A stretch of 64,000 nt of DNA from Lentinus brumalis (lineage: Eukaryota; Basidiomycota; Agaricomycetes; Polyporales; Polyporaceae). The stretch covers positions 806,001 through 870,000 of the forward strand of contig MARA01000012.1 of the NCBI GenBank assembly GCA_001792895.1. Direction: 5' to 3'. The notes under the pieces are model-generated. The model had not been told where the DNA came from, did not search any database, and saw only the letters and a list, made by a program, of their open reading frames with translations. Below, piece by piece: positions 1 to 9,885 of the stretch (its first letter is position 1; every line of letters begins with the position of its first letter). The position numbers and the translations under genes are program-made.

Positions 1-441
1 CGCCCGGAGGTACGGCGGGCTGACTGCATGTCTGTGCTTGTGCATGGGAAGACCGTTGCTGGGCCCATTGCAGCTCGTGAACTCTCCCTGGCCAAGGGTC
101 TCGCCGCGGAGAAGGCGCGGGCAGTGCTATCAGACCCGGACTCGCCACACCACCTCTCGCGTGTGTGCGAGTGCCCGAAGAAGGGAGCGTCGAGACCTGC
201 CCATCCTCAACACGCTGAGCCCATGGAGGAACTCCCGCTGGATGTTCCAGACAAAGAGGACTTGTGCGACGAGACGGACGAAGGGTTCGCTATGCTGGCG
301 AGGATACTGGTGGAAGAGACGCAGGACCCGGTCGTCGAGGAGGAGGAGGAGTCTGGCAGTGAGGAGGAACATACAGACGAAGATTGGGTGGAGGAGACAG
401 AGGTCGAGATGATGATGGAGATGATGGAGGTGGACGAATAG
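1..441 (+). CDS. C-terminal end of a probable Dicer-like ribonuclease (5' partial)
   Basis: The frame is open from the first base, so the gene begins outside the window; the ATG at 28 is internal. The visible part is a short VLVHGKTVAGP stretch followed by a helix-like LAKGLAAEKARAVLSD, which resembles the last strand and helix of a double-stranded-RNA-binding fold. A CxC pair (VCECPKK) follows, then a very acidic tail ending in EMMEVDE. This pattern is what I would expect at the C terminus of fungal Dicer-like proteins, which cut dsRNA in RNA interference, but both RNase III domains are outside the window. The acidic tail alone could belong to many nuclear proteins. The assignment rests on roughly 45 residues and should be treated as tentative. 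Confidence 0.5.
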   Translation, partial: RPEVRRADCMSVLVHGKTVAGPIAARELSLAKGLAAEKARAVLSDPDSPHHLSRVCECPKKGASRPAHPQHAEPMEELPLDVPDKEDLCDETDEGFAMLARILVEETQDPVVEEEEESGSEEEHTDEDWVEETEVEMMMEMMEVDE

Positions 442-1619
442 AATCCTCGGTGTATAAGTAACAGTCTCCATTGTATCTGGTGTAGACAATGTACCACATG
501 TAACAATATTCCAGGGAAATCTGTTGTACCAGTCCAGATGTAGAGATCAGCATGTGTACCCATCCTCCGAGCTAAACTTGAGCGTGCATGTTGGCGGCTT
601 AACGTGATCACTTATCAAAGCGCATCTCATGTTACGAAGGTGCATGGGAAGTGAATCGGCACTCGGCCAACCCTGCGGCCACGTTCATCCTAGCAGGCAT
701 GATATGCACGAGCGTCGAGCGCACGAACTTTCTCGAGCGGAGCTTCGGGAAGATGTACGGGACAACTGCGCTGTATCGCGTTCACGCAGACCGGCGATAC
801 AAAACCTCCATCGGGAGGGTTACATGAGTCCCCACGCGTCCAGTTCACCACTAACGTCGGCCTCCCTCCATCTTCTGCTCCGTCCACGCCTTCCAATTGC
901 CACCGTAGATCGTCGCCAAGGCCGCGGTGACATACCACACTAGCGTCCGTGACGGCATTCCCATACGTAACACCGACAAGATGGGACCCGCAGCGAGTGT
1001 ACCTGGACTCTTCGTGCGACAGATAGAGATGGACCTGGAGTCCTCAGCGCGGAAGCTGGGCGGCGTTCGCCGGAGGTATGGACAGAATGAAGTGGCAGCC
1101 GAGTCAGTTAATTAGCAAGCTTCCGCCGGCCTGCGCAATGAGACTCTTTGACTATTAATGAGCCTGGGTAACATAAACGTCTTGTCAAAGACACTACCTG
1201 TATGATCGTATACACGTTGAGCATGCATCCCAGCAAGCGTTTGGCAGACGCTAAACAATGAACCAAGTCAGTATGTCACTGCACATGCCCTCGCTGTGGT
1301 TTTTGCTATGTTCCATACGCCACTCAACAATTGTAATGTGATTCACAGTTTGGTCTGCAATACGTTCTGCACCGAAGACCGTATGATTGCTCCAAACCAC
1401 CATGCATGCTGAGCTCGTACGACTCTACGTCGGATGCAGACCTCACGATGGTTGGGCTGGTAAAGCGGCTCTGCTATGTTTGACCATGCAAAGCCATGGC
1501 AACACTTGCATACCTTCGAAGAGCTCGCTCAATTTGTTCAGCGGGAGGATGGCAGCCGAAGAGGGCACTGGGGGCAAGGCAGTAGAACCGAATAGACGAC
1601 GTGAACTCACAAGTGCTTA
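442..1619. other. Intergenic, no gene recognised
   Basis: Only short unrelated open frames occur here. No tRNA, transposon ends or conserved protein similarity was seen. The first part is the 3' flank of the Dicer-like gene and the last part the 3' flank of the minus-strand Rpp20-like gene. Confidence 0.5.
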
Positions 1620-2468
1620 TCATGTCTCGTACAGCTCGTCCTCACGGACCACAATTTGCTCGGTGACTTGCTTCCCGCTCGGCTTCGTCTTGGTGCCTGA
1701 CTGACCGCTGCCGGCTCCAGTAGCTCCGCGACCCAGCTTGTTCTTCCGTCCACTTCCCCGTGCAGGTCCCGCGGCGGGCTCGTCCACGCCGTCCCCGATT
1801 CGGATCACAACACTAACGGTGGATTTGCCTCGTGTGCGGTATGATATGTCATCGTCCTCGTCGTCCGGTATGACCTCGTCCTGCACCTCGACGGTACCCG
1901 TGAGGATCTCGGTGTGAATTTCGTCTTGAGGAAAGGGAAGTATAGGTGGAAGGGACAGCGCGAGTTGCATCAGATGTGGTATAGCGGCGCCCATCGCGCT
2001 GAGATGCAGAGTTTTGTACCTGCATGCTAATGAGCAGAACCACTCATGTGCAAAACACGAAATGACGCACCCATCCTTGATGAAGACATCCTTGCATCGT
2101 CTGAGATATGCACCCAACTCGGTCCGACGCGTAATGCAGATGTAGTTCTTGCCTTCTGCATGCGCGGAACGCGGTCCCGTAGCAGAGACTGACGCGGGCA
2201 CCGTCGGGAACGGGCGTGGAGGAGCGAGTTTGCGCACTTTGCGCCCCGATGCTTTCCCGCTGTCGTTGTCCCCCTCCTCCCGTGTGCGCTTTGTCGCCTG
2301 TCTAGGTCCATCTTGCGATGGCGTATCGAGGACCATCGTCGTCACCTCCGTCGCCACTTCGGAACTACCTGCACATTTCTCGCGCATCTCATCTGCTTGG
2401 ATCTTGGGTTTCTTGGTCGCGGAGCTGCAGTCGGCGTGTAACAATGAGTCAAGCTTGCGCTTCGCCAT
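1620..2468 (-). CDS. POP7: Rpp20/Pop7-like subunit of RNase P and RNase MRP (Alba fold)
   Basis: The protein should bind RNase P/MRP RNA as part of the Pop6-Pop7 (Rpp25-Rpp20) heterodimer and act in tRNA 5' processing and rRNA maturation in the nucleus/nucleolus. The Alba-like core is clear: KNYICITRRTELGAYLRRC, then YKTLHLSAMGAAIPHLMQLA, then a beta-hairpin region around EILTGTVEVQDEVI and STVSVVIRIG. It is flanked by a basic N-terminal half (KRKL, KKPK, KRTREE) and a glycine/lysine-rich tail. I place the start at the ATG at 2468 (MAKRKLD), because the upstream in-frame codons have no ATG. One intron, 2020-2070, splits the conserved GY motif. It is 51 bp and contains no in-frame stop, so the unspliced frame reads through with 17 extra residues. 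The spliced product is 265 aa. Confidence 0.8.
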   Translation of the reverse strand: MAKRKLDSLLHADCSSATKKPKIQADEMREKCAGSSEVATEVTTMVLDTPSQDGPRQATKRTREEGDNDSGKASGRKVRKLAPPRPFPTVPASVSATGPRSAHAEGKNYICITRRTELGAYLRRCKDVFIKDGCVISCFAHEWFCSLACRYKTLHLSAMGAAIPHLMQLALSLPPILPFPQDEIHTEILTGTVEVQDEVIPDDEDDDISYRTRGKSTVSVVIRIGDGVDEPAAGPARGSGRKNKLGRGATGAGSGQSGTKTKPSGKQVTEQIVVREDELYET

Positions 2469-2714
2469 GGGCGGTCCCGACGACGTCGACAACCACGAGC
2501 TGCGAGCGGGTTCAAGGGGCAAGGTGAAAGAGCTGTTACTTATCCTGAGTGTTATCCGATAAGTGTACTGTAAGTATTTAGACGCTTGACTAATAAATTT
2601 TGGACTTCAGATTTCTGACGAGGCCCTCTTGCCTTCGTCCCCCATCGTCCCCCTTCCTCCCTCCTCAATCTCTGCACAAAAAGGGTTTCATTGAGCACCC
2701 AGAATCCGCCCAAC
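2469..2714. promoter_or_regulatory. Shared divergent promoter of the Rpp20-like gene and eRF1
   Basis: The two start codons, at 2468 (minus) and 2715 (plus), are separated by only 246 bp, so both genes must be transcribed from this interval. A long pyrimidine-rich tract (about 2625-2675) lies before the eRF1 start, as is common just upstream of transcription or translation starts in fungal housekeeping genes. No clear TATA box was seen. The gene pairing (tRNA processing and translation termination) is suggestive of co-regulation, but that is inference. Confidence 0.55.
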
Positions 2715-4290
2715 ATGAGTCAGGATCCAGCGGAGCAGAACATCCAGATGTGGAAGGTGAAGAAGCTCATCAAGAGCCTCGACGCCGCGAGAGGGTGCGT
2801 CGGTCTGTGATGCATGCGTAGCTGAGAGCTGATCATCTCGCTTAGAGCTGGTACATCCATGATCTCTCTCATCATACCACCAAAGGTACGTCAGATTGGC
2901 CAGGATCAATGACAGATCGACTGACGGTCGAGTACAGGACCAAATCTCCCGAGTCTCTGCGATGTTGACACAGGAGTACGGAACGGCTTCCAACATCAAG
3001 TCTCGTGTCAACCGACTTTCTGTGCTCGCGGCCATCACGTCTACACAACAGCGTCTCAAGCTGTACAATCGTGTACCTCCGAATGGCCTCGTCCTCTTCG
3101 TCGGCACGATCCTGACGGACGAAGGCAAGGAGAAGAAGGTTTCCTTCGACTTTGAGCCTCACAAGCCTATCAACACGTACGTTCCCGCCCTTTTTATATG
3201 TCGAGCTCGAGCAAACCTATACCCAGGTCGCTGTACCTCTGCGACAACAAATTCCACACGGAAGCGCTCCAGGAACTGCTCGAGTCGGACTCGAAGTTCG
3301 GCTTCATCGTCATGGATGGTAACGGTACACTCTTCGGGACCGTCGCCGGCAACACGCGCGAGGTTATCCACAAGTTCACCGTCGACCTTCCGAAGAAGCA
3401 CGGCCGTGGTGGTCAGTCCGCCTTGCGTTTCGCACGTCTTCGTGACGAGAAGCGCCACAACTACGTCCGGAAGGTCGCGGAATTGGCTGTGCAGCACTTC
3501 ATCACGAACGACAAGGTCAACGTGACTGGTCTCGTGCTCGCGGGTAGTGCGGACTTCAAGACCGAACTGAGTCTGAGCGACATGTTCGATCCTCGTTTGG
3601 CCGCGAAGGTGATCAAGGTGGTCGATGTCAGCTACGGTGGCGAGAACGGCTTCAACCAGGTATGCTCCGCGAGCTGTTCCTTCTCATATGCGGTGCTGAT
3701 TCCCTGTGGTAGGCTATTGAACTTGCAGCGGAGGCTCTGTCGAACGTCAAGTTTGTCCAGGAGAAGAAGCTCATCCAGAAGTACTTCGACGAGATCAGCC
3801 AGGACACCGGCAAATATTGCTTCGGTATCGACGACACGCTCAAGGCACTCGAACTTGGTGCTGTCGAGACACTCATTGTCTGGGAGAACTTGGACATCAC
3901 CCGCTACGTGCTCCGTAATGCGGCGGGAGGTACGTTGACCGCTCATGCTATTCGCTTTGATTGTGTACTCATTGTGTACGCACAGAGGAGATCGTCGTTC
4001 ACGTCACCAAGGAACAGGAGAAGGACCGCGAGAAGTTCATCGACAAGTCCACGGGTCTGGAGATGGAGAAGGTCTGCGAGCCCCAGTCGCTGCTCGAATG
4101 GTTTGCCGAGAAGTATAAGGAGTTCGGCGCGAACCTCGAGTTCGTCACCAACCGGTCACAGGAGGGCGCTCAGTTCGTGAAGGGTTTCGGTGGTATCGGT
4201 GGTCTGCTCCGGTACAAGGTTGACTTCACCAACCTCCAGAGCGTCGACGACGAGGAAGACGAGTTCTTGTCTGACGAAGACGACATCTGA
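2715..4290 (+). CDS. SUP45: Eukaryotic peptide chain release factor 1 (eRF1/Sup45)
   Basis: eRF1 recognises all three stop codons in the ribosomal A site and triggers peptide release together with the GTPase eRF3. Six exons (2715-2794, 2846-2885, 2938-3176, 3227-3659, 3713-3929, 3986-4290) join to 437 aa, exactly the length usual for the family. The N domain carries [11 protein letters not shown] (NIKS, stop decoding) and YLCDNKF (YxCxxxF). The middle domain carries the catalytic GGQ in [11 protein letters not shown], and the C domain ends in the acidic [13 protein letters not shown]. All introns are 50-56 bp with clean GT/AG ends. The gene ends in TGA followed by CTT, and the same frame stays open for a further 148 codons; see the findings. 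Identification is certain. Confidence 0.98.
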
Positions 4291-4737
4291 CTTGAATGGA
4301 GGCTCCGCAGTGGAGCCCCGCCTGGCTTGGGCACGCCGGGAGGGGCGGAGGGTAGGGGAACGTCGGGGGCGCGTCTCGGGGCTGAAGTTGTCGATGCGAA
4401 GAAGGTGGAACTGCCGGATCGTGGGGCGAACGACCGCAAAGTCGTCCTATCGTCCATTCGGTTGGCCAGGTCGGTTGCAGTGGTTGGGAGCGATCCGGAA
4501 GGCAGGAAGACCACGAGGATGTCTATGCCGGAGAAGAGTAGTGGTTGGCTCGACGAGAGGGGAGTGGAAGGCCCCCGCTGGAATGTTCAAACTAGCGTCA
4601 ATATTATGAGACGTCCAAGCCACGTCAAGGTGCGATTCTCATCGCCCTCCTGCTGTCGTATCATCACTGATCATCTGTTTGCAGAACCTCAGCTGTCCCT
4701 ATCGTGTATTTGTTTCGCAACGCACCTGTTGTTATGA
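4291..4737 (+). other. In-frame open extension after the eRF1 stop codon
   Basis: Directly after the TGA of eRF1 (context TGA-CTT) the same frame has 148 sense codons before the next stop at 4735-4737. The sequence is G/R/S-rich at first and has no recognised domain. Another plus-strand frame is open over much of the same stretch, so GC-rich composition alone may explain it. It is recorded as a possible readthrough extension or simply a 3' UTR. Confidence 0.2.
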
Positions 4738-5007
4738 TATTGTTCGCTGTCATTGCTATCCATCACACCAGTTGTAGCCTTCTGGACGCAAAGTACCTAG
4801 TAGCTAACTTTACGAGAATGTCATGATTGTTGTAGTCGTACTACGCGCCTCAACGAGAGATGTCATGGTGAGATCAGAGCCGGAAACTCCCCTTCCTAGC
4901 ATGCTGCAGGGTGCAGAACATCAAAATTGAACGACCACACGGGTGGGACAGGATAAGTATTCGGCGCAATGTCGTAAGTGGATGTATGTACTGAGACCTC
5001 GGAAGTA

Positions 5008-6077
5008 TCACCGAAGCCCACCCTTTGCACGCGCAGCGGCTAGCTTTCGCTCAATGAAAGACAGGCGAGCATTGCCCTCTTTCGTTATCGCATTGACTTC
5101 AGGATCATTCACGAAGTCCTTGAACAGAGGTGTCCACTTCCACACCTCGCCCTTCTTCCGCAGATACCCCGGAACAGAACAGAACTCCGCCTTTTTGGGA
5201 TCCGGCCTGAACACAATCCCTCCGTTCATGTACCTCAGGTTCCCGTCGATCTGCAGCTTCTCGCAGGCGTCGCACGGGTGGATGGCTCGCTCCGGGTTGT
5301 CGAACGTCTTCTCCATGATGTAGAACTCGGCCTTCGCGACCTTCTCGGACGCCTGGAAGACGACTATCTGGGCGTTGACGAAAAGCGGGTCGTGCAGGTG
5401 CGAATCTATGAGCTTCTGCCGGTGGGACGCGCTCGACTCCCACATCGCCGCGTACTGGGGATAGCCACGGGTCCAACGGGATAGCGGGAGGTACACGCCG
5501 CCCTTGAATGCGAACGCGCGAGAGGGATCGATGTCCTTCATGGATGCACCGGGGCCCGGATCATTGAAGCGCAGGGGAAAGACCAGGATTTGCGGCTCGT
5601 CGCGGGCAAAGATGGCTTCGGCGCCACCCTCGAAGAACGCTCTCGAGGTCACGTAGTGCAGGATGGCACCACGGTGAGCCTCGATCCAGTCCCGCAGCAG
5701 GGACTGCAAGAGGCGTCCTTTCTCTTCCTCTGCGAGCGCTGCAGGCGTCGTTGCCGAGCTCGGTGACGGGTCGTTCATGCCGCTGTACAGCTGCGCAAAG
5801 CGACACATGTGCCTAGACACGTCCGAGTCGATGAGCATTAAACTAGCGGCAAGAAAAAACCGGGACGATGTGCTCACTTGTGGGAGGGCCAGGCGATGCG
5901 TTGGCACTCCGGGCCGCAATATGGAGTCGTCTTGCACCCGGTACAGACTTGGAAGCGTTCACCCTTGGCCGGTGGGCGGCCGCACTGCCTGCAGGACCCG
6001 TTCTTGTTGCGAATCCGGTAAATGTCCCCATCTGCCCCCCGAAAGGTCATCTGCAACGGATGTGGCTCCGTAGGCAT
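5008..6077 (-). CDS. MYND zinc-finger protein, paralogue A
   Basis: Two exons (5878-6077 and 5008-5812) give 334 aa. The MYND finger uses C29, C32, C45, C48, C54, C58, H66 and C70. The last cysteine (in HMC) comes from exon 2, after a phase-2 intron placed right behind H66-K67. The finger is preceded by a short N-terminal motif (HPLQMTFRGADGD) also found in paralogue B. The rest is an uncharacterised domain with LLRDWIEAHRGAILHYVTSRAFFEGGAEAI, PLRFNDPGPG and, near the end, PGYLRKKGEVWKW; the long stretch is split here by key residues only. MYND fingers generally bind proline-rich peptides. No SET domain is present, so it is not a SMYD methyltransferase. It is divergent from paralogue B, with 1.1 kb between their starts. 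Function is unknown. Confidence 0.88.
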
Positions 6078-7174
6078 TGTGCTGAAACCTCTCTATGACT
6101 AGCAGCCTGAGCCTCATTCGTCAGTCATGTCTATCAAAAGCGATCATCCTTGTGTGCCACTAGTTATACGCAATACGTACGTTGTGCGTGAAGAGCAGTA
6201 CTACTTAGTGGCCTGCGGCGGCACGGGGGTTTGAACCACACCGCGGCGCCTCGCGGAAGTACAATATCGACGATCGGAGGAGGAAGGTATTTTCAGGCGC
6301 CGACCAACGTTACGTGTGCCAGCCCACACACTTGCGCTGACGACGTCTACGACCACCACTTAGATGCACCCCCAGTTTCCATATCCCTTGCAGACTCACA
6401 GTAGCACTCACATCTACTTATGGTAGGTGTTTGTATACTATGCTGCGGGTCACTCGCGCGTCGCCGCATGCCTGATCACAGACCAGGGACCTGAGGCAAG
6501 TCAACAAGAGCACGAAGCTCTCTGGTCACTGTTAGGAGGGACCGACTTTGAACGCACGAGAGCCAGGATGGTGGGCTTCGAGGTGTTAAACCTGTGATGT
6601 ACCGCTTGAGACTCGCGGACTTGGGCCGAGTATCGCGAGTGAAGTTCTGAAATCTGACCATATGATGGGCACTGGCATGACATTGGGGGCGTCGTCGCAT
6701 ACTGCTTTTCTCCCACATGTACCAAATGAATCGTCGCATAATTGATTGCTAGCGTGTACTGTATATTACTGCCTGAAGAGAGCGAGTGCGAGCGAGTGCG
6801 ATAGGAAACTGTCGGCGGGGGGTATGGGAACTAGGCCGAATAGTTATATGCATTATGTCTGTATGCTTATGGGACATGCTCTCAAACTCTTCTGGCAGAC
6901 GCAACACCGGGAACAGTATTTGTGACTCGTAAATCTGAGACACATGTGCTTGCGCATCATACGAAATCATGTGTTCTCTACGAGATGTGACTTCGAAGGT
7001 GTGCGAGGCAAGTACGGTGGATAGAGGAGGGTGTACGCGCGCGGTGAATGCAGACGTTCGACAGGAGTTAATCCTGGAACCTCGATCGGGAGGCATCAAG
7101 ACATGCAACAGCCGCTCTATGGGCGCCTGCAATAAGTTCCTCCTCTCTTCTCACTACCACATACTACTCACGCT
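6078..7174. other. Intergenic between divergent MYND genes A and B
   Basis: This 1.1-kb stretch must hold the promoters of both genes. No TATA box at a convincing distance, no gene and no transposon ends were recognised. Frames that appear open here are short and compositionally random. Confidence 0.45.
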
Positions 7175-8192
7175 ATGGGCATCGAAAGTCACCCTCTTCA
7201 GACAACGTTCCGACCTGGAGATACCAGCGAGCTCAGAAACAAGGAAGGCAGATGCAGAAATTGTGATCGAGCGCGGAAGAGCGGCGAGCAGTTCATGTTC
7301 TGCAAGGGATGCAAGACTGCTGTCTACTGCAGCGAGCAATGCCAGCGCGAGCATTGGAAGGATCATAAGTGCGTGTTGCCCACTCGTTTTTTCTTTTCTG
7401 TTCGACGCTGATGAGGCGTGTATGCGCAGGGATATGTGCAAGTTCTCGCGCGCGAATGCAGAGATACTCGCGAGCCACCCCGGGGCAGTCGCAGCCCCTG
7501 TTGCCGGCATGCCCGACTTCATCGAGCTGCAGGCGCTACTCCGCGACTTCTCAGAGACACACCGGGCGTCCTTTCAGACGATGCTGTTTGCCAAGCTGTT
7601 CCTAGACGGCGGCGCGGAAGCCATTCTCGCCGCCGGCCAGAAGATATGCATCGTTCCCCTCAAGTACCGCGAGCCGGGGCCCGACGGCGTCGTAAATCCT
7701 GCGCTCACCTTCTCCTACACGAAGATGGTGTTTCTTCCACTCGACCGTGTCCTAGCGGATCCGCAGGGGACGCATTCTCGTCTTGTTGACGGATGGAATG
7801 CGTCGGCTTCGCTACGCCAGCGTCTGCGTGGGGCATACGCGGTCGAGCCCGGGTTCATCGACGTTATGCCGGTGATGTTCTCACCACAGGTTGGGCCAGC
7901 GCAGATGGCCTACTTCCCCATCTACCAAATGCCCGGAGGAGCGTCGCGCGAACACTACCAGGGGGAGCTCGAGCTGCTGTCGAAATTCATCGAGATGGGC
8001 ATCGTGCTCCGTCAGCCCCGTCCTGACAAGGCCCCGGTGCCGGGGTACATGAAGGACCTCGGCAACGGTAGGAAGTGGGAGTGGCGTCCTCTGATCAATT
8101 GGGACACTAACCCCGAGTGGAAGCGCACGAAGACGACGAAGGAGCGCGTGAAGCTCCTCCAGAGGAAGTTGGCGGAGGCTCGGTCTGCTTAG
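7175..8192 (+). CDS. MYND zinc-finger protein, paralogue B
   Basis: Exons 7175-7368 and 7430-8192 encode 318 aa. The N terminus (MGIESHPLQTTFRPGDTSEL) resembles A and C. The finger reads CRNC, CKGC, YC..QC, H-K and then DMC from exon 2, so all eight ligands are present. Downstream are LLRDFSETHRASFQ, FLDGGAEAI, VPLKYREPGPDG, NPALTFSYTKMVFLPLDR and a C-terminal VPGYMKDLG...KWEW block followed by a lysine-rich helix ending LLQRKLAEARSA. The intron again follows the conserved H-K in phase 2. B lies tandem to C (235 bp between stop and next start), so the pair probably arose by local duplication. It is the closest intact relative of relic H in the second block. Function is unknown. Confidence 0.9.
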
Positions 8193-8426
8193 CCCCCTGC
8201 TGGGTATATGCGTGTTGTACGAACTCTCATACCCTGGATATCTGTTTTCTACGCTCAACTTCATTGGTTGGTCTGGCAGACTCGATTGGAAATGTACACT
8301 ACATATATGAGATATCTTGATTGCGGATCCCAGAGAACGCGAGCTTGCTGGTGTCGGCATCCTCCGCCCATCCTCATATGCCTTTCTGCCCTTACCACCA
8401 CTCCGCTGCACTGTATACCCGCCGAC

Positions 8427-9467
8427 ATGATCCCACTGCAGCGGGTCTTCAGGCCTGGCGACACCGCCAATCTCAGGAACAAGCGTGGCGCATGCGCACA
8501 CTGCGACAGGGTCCGGGAGGATGGAGAGCATTTCCGAGTCTGCAAAGGGTGCGAGATTGCTCTCTACTGTAGCGAGAGGTGCCAGCGTGCACGGTGGCCC
8601 CTACACAAGTGCGTGAAGATGTCTTTGAACGATTTCTCTCAACTGATGGAGATTCGCTACTATCATACACGTAGACCGATCTGCAACCTCCATCGCAAAC
8701 GCAAGTCTATCGCCAGCAGACCGGAGCTCGTGACTTTCGATCCAGGCATGCCCAGCTCTCCGGAGCTCAACACTCTCATACGCGATTTCATCGAAGTGCA
8801 CCGCCCGTCTTTCCAGACCCTCCTCGAGGTGAAGCTGTTCTTGTTGGGCGGCATGGACGCGTTCTCCAACCACGCCAGAGAGCCGCAGGCCTGCCTCGTG
8901 CCTCTCCAGTATCGCGCCCCTGGGCCTGACGGAGCAAACCCCGCGCTCGCCTTCTCGTTCACGAACATGGTCTTCCTCCCGCTCTCGCGCATGCTGCAGG
9001 ACGGCCGGAAGAGAGGCTCCACATTCTCTGAGGGATGGGAAGCGTCGGCGCCCATGCGGGAGCGTTTGCGCGCAAGTTTCGCCCCTGACCCCAAGTTCGT
9101 CGACTTCATCCCCGTCATCTTCGCCCCGCAAAGAGGCTCGTCGTGGCAGATGGACTACTTCGCATTGTACCGTCCGGAGCCTCGGATGACCCGCGAATCC
9201 GCATTGCATCAACTCACCTCGTACTCGAACTTGGTCGAGGTGGGTGTCGTGCTGCGCCAGTCGGACGCGAAGAAGGCGTCTGCGAACCCTTCGGCGTACC
9301 TTCCGGGCTTCCTGCGGAGCGTTGACCATGGAAGGAAATGGGAATGGAGCGTGTTGATAGACTGGACTTCCGACCCCGAGTGGAGAGGCGCGACGACGAA
9401 GGAGGAGCTACGACATGTAATTGCGCGAAAGTTGGAGGAGGTCCCATCGAGTGCGTTCGCGTACTGA
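8427..9467 (+). CDS. MYND zinc-finger protein, paralogue C
   Basis: Exons 8427-8608 and 8675-9467 encode 324 aa. The finger (CAHC, CKGC, YCSERC, H-K plus PIC from exon 2) has all eight ligands. The second exon has the same order of blocks as B: LIRDFIEVHRPSFQ, LLGGMDAF, VPLQYRAPGPDG, NPALAFSFTNMVFLPLSR, YLPGFLRSVDHGRKWEWS. A short basic insert (LHRKRKS) follows the finger and could be a nuclear-localisation patch, which is inference. It is transcribed in the same direction as B, without an obvious promoter motif in the 234-bp spacer. Function is unknown. Confidence 0.9.
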   Translation: MIPLQRVFRPGDTANLRNKRGACAHCDRVREDGEHFRVCKGCEIALYCSERCQRARWPLHKCVKMSLNDFSQLMEIRYYHTRRPICNLHRKRKSIASRPELVTFDPGMPSSPELNTLIRDFIEVHRPSFQTLLEVKLFLLGGMDAFSNHAREPQACLVPLQYRAPGPDGANPALAFSFTNMVFLPLSRMLQDGRKRGSTFSEGWEASAPMRERLRASFAPDPKFVDFIPVIFAPQRGSSWQMDYFALYRPEPRMTRESALHQLTSYSNLVEVGVVLRQSDAKKASANPSAYLPGFLRSVDHGRKWEWSVLIDWTSDPEWRGATTKEELRHVIARKLEEVPSSAFAY

Positions 9468-9885
9468 CTACCGTGTCTCTGCGCCGTCTCGATTTTCACT
9501 GTTGTCACCGTCCTTCATCACTCTCGCTGCGGTTCAGCTTCACATGTACATGTAACATACACTCGTAATATGAGTACAACAGACAGCTTCGGATAATGCG
9601 ATAATGATACAGGAGAAATGGCGACACATCGAGGCGTCCTTACCATGGGGCAACATGCCTTCGAACCGTCTAGACGTCCGAGAGATCGAGAGCGACCATC
9701 ATGAAGGCAGAGCCGCATGTCACGCGAGCGTAAGAAGAGAAGACGCGTCGAGGCAGTGGTATCGGGTCAGGACTGAGTGCTCGCGACTGCAGGAGCCAAT
9801 TGTGAGGGATATGAGCGGACCCGCATGGCGTGAAGGCGAACAGCTGGGCAGATGCGAAGAAGAGAGCTCGACGCATAGAGATGAG
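9468..9885. other. Convergent 3' flanks of MYND genes C and D
   Basis: C (plus) and D (minus) converge on this 418-bp interval. Nothing beyond presumptive 3' untranslated sequence was recognised. Confidence 0.45.

Noticed and set aside
2149..2562. A plus-strand frame overlapping the start of the Rpp20-like gene
   Set aside because: Opposite strand of a well-supported conserved gene; no domain.
5008..6077. MYND proteins as SMYD-type histone methyltransferases
   Set aside because: No SET motifs (NHSC, GEEL or similar) occur in any copy; the domain behind the finger is different.
6210..6260. GGTTTGAACC sequence suggesting a tRNA T arm
   Set aside because: No matching acceptor, D or anticodon arms can be folded around it.
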